From Bacteroidales bacterium UBA1754 (lineage in GTDB: Bacteria; Bacteroidota; Bacteroidia; Bacteroidales; Paludibacteraceae): a stretch of DNA of 27,203 nt. The notes beneath the pieces are model-generated. The model was not told where the DNA came from. It was given only the letters and a program-made list of their open reading frames with translations, and made no database searches. Where the stretch lies: NCBI GenBank assembly GCA_002315615.1, contig DCHK01000028.1, forward strand, positions 1 to 27,203, in the 5' to 3' direction. Each line of letters begins with the position of its first letter. Position 1 is the stretch's first letter. Below, piece after piece: positions 24,132 through 27,203 of the stretch. Both the position numbers and the translations under genes were made by a program.

Positions 24132-24139
24132 CAAATGTA
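24132..24139 (-). promoter_or_regulatory. -7 element of the SIMPL gene
   Basis: The minus strand reads TACATTTG, a full match, 30 bases before the SIMPL ATG. TTTG lies 22 bases further upstream as a possible -33. Confidence 0.6.
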
Positions 24140-24152
24140 CTATTCTTTTTGC

Positions 24153-24160
24153 TAATTTTG
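24153..24160 (+). promoter_or_regulatory. -7 element of the first SDR gene
   Basis: TAATTTTG matches TAnnTTTG and lies 22 bases before ATG 24182. It overlaps an in-frame upstream extension, arguing for the later start. Confidence 0.6.
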
Positions 24161-24181
24161 CCAAATAAATTACAAAAAAAT

Positions 24182-24961
24182 ATGTTAGCATTAGTTACTG
24201 GCGCAAGTTCAGGAATCGGGTTGATGTACGCCCACCGTTTAGCGTCTTATTATCATTACGATTTGCTTTTGGTGAGCAATCAAGAAAAAGAAATAAAAGA
24301 TACGGCAGACGACATTGCCACGAAATATGGTGTAAAAACAATTGCTCTTTACAAAGATTTGTCGGCACTCGAAGCGCCACAAGAGTTGTACGACTTTTGC
24401 AAAGCAAATAATTTGGAAGTAGAAGTGCTCGTAAACAATGCGGGCGTTTTTTTCTTCAACGACCTTGTAAATACAAGCGAAAACCGAGTAAACTTAATGC
24501 TCCACTTACATATTCGCACCGTAACGAATATGTGCCGACTTTTTGCTACCGATATGAAAGAGCGTGGACACGGTCATATCCTGAATATGAGTTCGATGAG
24601 TGCGTGGATGGCAATGCCTGGCATACAATGTTACAATGCCACAAAAGCATACATTTTGAATTTCAGTCGCTCGATGTGGTACGAGTTAAAACCTTTCGGT
24701 GTAACCGTAACTGCCATTTGTCCTGGCGCAGTAGATACAGGACTTTACGGACTTGCACCTAACTTACGCAAATTGGCAGTTGCCATACACGTATCAATGC
24801 CACCAGAAAAATTGGTGCGCATAGCGCTCAAAAAAATGTTCAAAGGCAAAAAGCAATCGATGCCCGGAACAATTAACATTTTCTTTGTTCCACTCATCAA
24901 ACACCTACCAGATTGGGTTGTTTTCTTCGCAATGAAACGCATTAAATGCTTTCAGAAATAA
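24182..24961 (+). CDS. Short-chain dehydrogenase/reductase (first of two)
   Basis: This classical SDR oxidoreductase uses NAD(P)H. The 259 residues contain the cofactor motif TGASSGIG at 6-13, NNAG at 85-88, catalytic Ser138 (MSSMSAW), and Tyr151-x3-Lys155 (YNATK). A hydrophobic C-terminal part (INIFFVPLIKHLPDWVVFF) resembles membrane-associated 17-beta-HSD12-like SDRs. The substrate is not readable; a hydroxysteroid or long-chain 3-oxoacyl group would fit the family and neighbours. The frame is open to 24149, but that stretch covers the -7 box, so ATG 24182 is used. The second SDR starts 41 bases downstream. Confidence 0.9.
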   Translation: MLALVTGASSGIGLMYAHRLASYYHYDLLLVSNQEKEIKDTADDIATKYGVKTIALYKDLSALEAPQELYDFCKANNLEVEVLVNNAGVFFFNDLVNTSENRVNLMLHLHIRTVTNMCRLFATDMKERGHGHILNMSSMSAWMAMPGIQCYNATKAYILNFSRSMWYELKPFGVTVTAICPGAVDTGLYGLAPNLRKLAVAIHVSMPPEKLVRIALKKMFKGKKQSMPGTINIFFVPLIKHLPDWVVFFAMKRIKCFQK

Positions 24962-24975
24962 AACTAAAATTAACC

Positions 24976-25000
24976 ATTCTTAATTCAAAATTCTTAATTA
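24976..25000. repeat. Copy of the AATTAAGAATT spacer repeat
   Basis: On the reverse strand these 25 bases read as two AATTAAGAAT units, matching 4806-4831 with one difference in the compared part. They fill the gap between the two SDR genes. Confidence 0.6.
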
Positions 25001-25002
25001 GA

Positions 25003-25833
25003 ATGTATCTCGTAACAGGTGCCAATGGCGGAATAGGAACAGAAATTACAAGAAAACTTTTGCAACAAGACAAAAGCGTGCTGATGGCTTGCCGAAATTT
25101 AACGAAAGCAATGCCCATTTTCGAACAACTGAAGTCCGAATTTCCGTCGGCAGAACTGCAACTTTGGCAATTGGACTTGGGCAATCTTACATCTATCGAA
25201 ACATTTGCAGCGAAAGCGAAAACTGAAAATCTGAAAATTGAGGCACTCATCAACAACGCGGGCGTTATGAGCAAACATTACACCGAAACAACCGACGGTT
25301 TTGAAATGACAATGGGCGTAAATTTCCTTGGCGTTTACACTTTTACCCGAAAAATGATTCCGTTTCTTGCCGAAGGTGCTTGCGTACTCAACACCGTTTC
25401 GGTTACAACCACACTCGGCTCGGTAAAAGAAAACTTCCTTGCGAAAGGTGCAAAAAATTATTTTCGTTTGGCACGATACAGCGACTCTAAATTGGTACTT
25501 CTGCTTTTTACCATCGAATTAGAAAAACGCTTATGCGAAAAGAACATTCGTGTTTGTGGCATCGACCCTGGCGTAGTAAATACAGGTATGATTTCTATGC
25601 AACGATGGTTCGACCCCATTACCGACATAGTTTTTCGTCCTTTCATCAAACGACCCGAAGATGCCGCAGAAGTTACTATGCGTGCGTTGAAATCTAGTCT
25701 ATCAGGCAGAATATTTCGAGGAACAAAAAATGTACCTTTCCCCCGATATGCAAAAAATCATAAAATGATTGAAAAAATTTGGGGCATTTCGGAGAACACC
25801 TTAATGCAAAAAAACATTACCTTTGCGGACTGA
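25003..25833 (+). CDS. Short-chain dehydrogenase/reductase, retinol-dehydrogenase-like (second of two)
   Basis: The 276-residue SDR has the cofactor motif TGANGGIG at 5-12, NNAG at 84-87, VNFLG and Tyr159-x3-Lys163 (YSDSK), and the PGVVNTGM segment. These resemble retinol-dehydrogenase/WWOX-type SDRs. The Ser of the triad probably lies in VSVTTT near 140. An upstream ATG at 24946 is in frame but would overlap the first SDR gene and read through the spacer repeat, so ATG 25003 right at the fold start is preferred. It is likely co-transcribed with the first SDR. The substrate is unknown. The -7 box of the next gene lies inside its last codons. Confidence 0.88.
   Translation: MYLVTGANGGIGTEITRKLLQQDKSVLMACRNLTKAMPIFEQLKSEFPSAELQLWQLDLGNLTSIETFAAKAKTENLKIEALINNAGVMSKHYTETTDGFEMTMGVNFLGVYTFTRKMIPFLAEGACVLNTVSVTTTLGSVKENFLAKGAKNYFRLARYSDSKLVLLLFTIELEKRLCEKNIRVCGIDPGVVNTGMISMQRWFDPITDIVFRPFIKRPEDAAEVTMRALKSSLSGRIFRGTKNVPFPRYAKNHKMIEKIWGISENTLMQKNITFAD
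25818..25825 (+). promoter_or_regulatory. -7 element of the 146-aa lipoprotein gene
   Basis: TACCTTTG is a full match inside the last codons of the second SDR gene, 58 bases before the lipoprotein ATG. Confidence 0.6.
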
Positions 25834-25882
25834 TTTTTGAAAACAGATTTTTTATTCAAAATAACTTTAAAATTTTATCAAA

Positions 25883-26323
25883 ATGAAAAAGACATTAGTT
25901 CTTGTAAGTGGTGTTGTATTCGCAGCACTTATGGCTGTATCTTGCGGAAGCAAACAAGCAGCAAACGAGGAAGTAGCAGACAGCACAGTTGTTGAAGAAG
26001 AAGTTGCAACAGAAGAAGTTGTAGCAGTAGAACCAGCTGAAGTTGTTGTTGACGAGGCAGCAATGCTTTCTGCAGCACAAAAAGCAGGTTTGGCAAAATG
26101 TAATTGCTACAATGCTGAAACAAAATCTATCAACGATGATTGCGTTGACGCTATTTTCGCTGGCATTGATGCTTCTTACAAAGACAACCAAAAGTTCATC
26201 GACGAAATGAACAAAACTTACAACGATTGCGTAAAAGAAAAAGTTGAAGCAGCAGCTAAAGACGCAGCAAAAGCAGGTGCATCAAAAGCAGCTGACGCTC
26301 TTTCTAAAAAATTGTCAAAATAA
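25883..26323 (+). CDS. Acidic four-cysteine lipoprotein of unknown function
   Basis: The 146-residue product has a lipoprotein signal with lipobox AVSC (Cys21). A low-complexity Glu/Val/Ala stretch follows (about 29-60), then a compact domain with Cys73, Cys75, Cys87 and Cys116, and a Lys/Ala-rich C-terminal helix (AAKDAAKAGASKAADAL). The four cysteines could form disulfides or hold a metal (CNCYN motif). The stretch GSKQAANEE after the Cys is acidic only after several residues. I know similar proteins in Bacteroidales but no named family. It has its own -7 box and terminator, so it is a single-gene unit. Confidence 0.82.
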   Translation: MKKTLVLVSGVVFAALMAVSCGSKQAANEEVADSTVVEEEVATEEVVAVEPAEVVVDEAAMLSAAQKAGLAKCNCYNAETKSINDDCVDAIFAGIDASYKDNQKFIDEMNKTYNDCVKEKVEAAAKDAAKAGASKAADALSKKLSK

Positions 26324-26349
26324 TCGGTCATAACAAACCGATTCGAACG

Positions 26350-26382
26350 AAAAGCGTGTCCTACTTGGGATACGCTTTTTTT
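26350..26382 (+). terminator. Rho-independent terminator of the lipoprotein gene
   Basis: AAAAGCGTGTCC (26350-26361) pairs with GGATACGCTTTT (26368-26379) with one wobble and a six-base loop, then T residues follow. A smaller hairpin AATCGGT/ACCGATT (26322-26343) precedes it. Confidence 0.9.
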
Positions 26383-26423
26383 GTGTCTTTAAAACTCACG
26401 CTTTATCTTTTTCTTTTTCTCGT

Positions 26424-26463
26424 TTCTTATTTCTTGATTCTTATTTCTTGATTCTTATTTCTT
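26424..26463. repeat. 14-bp tandem repeat upstream of the fumarase gene
   Basis: The unit TTCTTATTTCTTGA is repeated nearly three times without change. The second copy carries the TTG (26448-26450) used as the -33 element of the fumarase promoter. Confidence 0.85.
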
Positions 26464-26476
26464 TTTGTTACATTTG
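26448..26476 (+). promoter_or_regulatory. Promoter of the fumarase gene
   Basis: TTG 26448-26450, 18 bases, then TACATTTG 26469-26476. The start codon lies 36 bases downstream. Confidence 0.65.
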
Positions 26477-26512
26477 TAGATAACTTAAAAACTAATTTTT
26501 ACACATATCACT

Positions 26513-27203
26513 ATGGCAGAATTTCATTACCAGCCAATGTTCCCTCTTGGCAAAGACGAAACAGAGTACTATTTACTCACAAAAGATTATGTTTCGGTTT
26601 CTGAATTTGAAGGAAAACCTATTTTGAAAGTAGAAAAAGAAGGTTTAACAAAAATGGCGAATGCCGCTTTTCGTGATGTATCTTTCCTTCTTCGCCGTTC
26701 GCACAACGAGCAAGTAGCAAAAATACTGAACGACCCCGAAGCAAGCGACAACGATAAATATGTGGCACTCACTTTCCTACGCAATGCCGAAGTGGCAGCC
26801 AAAGGAAAACTACCTTTGTGCCAAGATACGGGTACTGCCATCATTCACGGTGAAAAAGGTCAACAAGTTTGGACAGGTTTCTGCGACGAAGAAGCACTTT
26901 CTTTGGGCGTTTTCAAAACCTACACCGAAGAAAATTTGCGTTATTCGCAAAATGCACCACTTAATATGTACGACGAGGTGAATACAAAATGCAACCTCCC
27001 AGCACAAATCGATTTGGAAGCAACCGAAGGTATGGAATATCGCTTTCTTTGCGTTACAAAAGGTGGTGGTTCTGCCAACAAAACATATCTCTATCAAGAA
27101 ACAAAAGCACGCATACAAAACCCCGATACTTTGATTCCTTTTTTGGTAGAAAAAATGAAATCGCTCGGTACTGCTGCGTGTCCTCCGTACCACATTGCCA
27201 TCG
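26513..27203 (+). CDS. Class I fumarate hydratase, cut by the window end
   Basis: The first 230 residues of an iron-sulfur fumarase are visible, beginning MAEFHYQPMFPLGKDET; the frame stays open to the edge. Class I fumarases hydrate fumarate to malate in the citric acid cycle, using a 4Fe-4S cluster. The motif LPLCQDTGTA holds the first cluster ligand, Cys103. KGGGSANKT near 182-190 is a family signature. The full protein should be about 500-550 residues with the second domain beyond the window. The promoter sits against a tandem repeat. Confidence 0.93.
   Translation, partial: MAEFHYQPMFPLGKDETEYYLLTKDYVSVSEFEGKPILKVEKEGLTKMANAAFRDVSFLLRRSHNEQVAKILNDPEASDNDKYVALTFLRNAEVAAKGKLPLCQDTGTAIIHGEKGQQVWTGFCDEEALSLGVFKTYTEENLRYSQNAPLNMYDEVNTKCNLPAQIDLEATEGMEYRFLCVTKGGGSANKTYLYQETKARIQNPDTLIPFLVEKMKSLGTAACPPYHIAI

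Noticed and set aside
24946..25002. Upstream start for the second SDR, overlapping the first SDR
   Set aside because: The extra residues are the translated spacer repeat; the Rossmann fold starts right after ATG 25003.

Overview
The window comes from the chromosome of a low-GC member of the Bacteroidota, most likely the order Bacteroidales. Supporting signs are many promoter -7 elements of the Bacteroidota type TAnnTTTG just upstream of genes, no consistent Shine-Dalgarno sites, a tRNA without an encoded CCA end, lipoproteins with Bacteroidota-style lipoboxes, a fused HisIE, and a DUF3822 gene beside rsmD. No ribosomal RNA, intact insertion sequence, phage, CRISPR array or secretion cluster is visible. 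The left edge holds only short inverted repeats. The right edge cuts a class I fumarase.

Layout, left to right. tRNA-Leu(CAA) and purU are followed by a small lipoprotein (+). A bidirectional terminator separates them from recA (-). Next comes an orphan AAA+/DUF4143 ATPase (-) with three 20-bp palindromes upstream at an exact 32-bp period. The minus-strand group 211-aa membrane protein, DUF3822 and rsmD follows, then hisIE. A cluster of three FKBP-type prolyl isomerases (one secreted, one lipoprotein, one cytosolic) is interrupted by a 928-residue secreted GH71/GH99-like protein. hisS and waaA lead into the third FKBP gene. A SulP transporter (-) and a VUT/YhhQ-type probable queuosine-precursor transporter (+) diverge. 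The latter has a short structured leader that looks like a riboswitch. An acyl-CoA synthetase (-) sits behind a 115-aa unknown protein.

From about 19.8 to 25.8 kb there is a notable set of redox genes. It contains a steroid 5-alpha-reductase close to the human SRD5A1/SRD5A2 enzymes, an Old-Yellow-Enzyme family oxidoreductase with a C-terminal cysteine cluster, and two consecutive short-chain dehydrogenases. An OprO/OprP-like porin and a SIMPL-domain protein lie between them on the other strand. This mix resembles the 5-alpha-reductase, 5-beta-reductase and hydroxysteroid dehydrogenase equipment of gut Bacteroidales that remodel bile acids or steroids. I offer it as the most interesting functional hypothesis in the window.

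Between the OYE gene and the SIMPL gene lies a compact unit that has not been given a gene: three copies of an 11-bp word at exact 32-bp spacing, a good promoter, a 22-codon ORF and a terminator hairpin. Several intergenic gaps carry simple repeats, some of them shared between distant gaps. No stretch longer than 300 bases lacks a gene.
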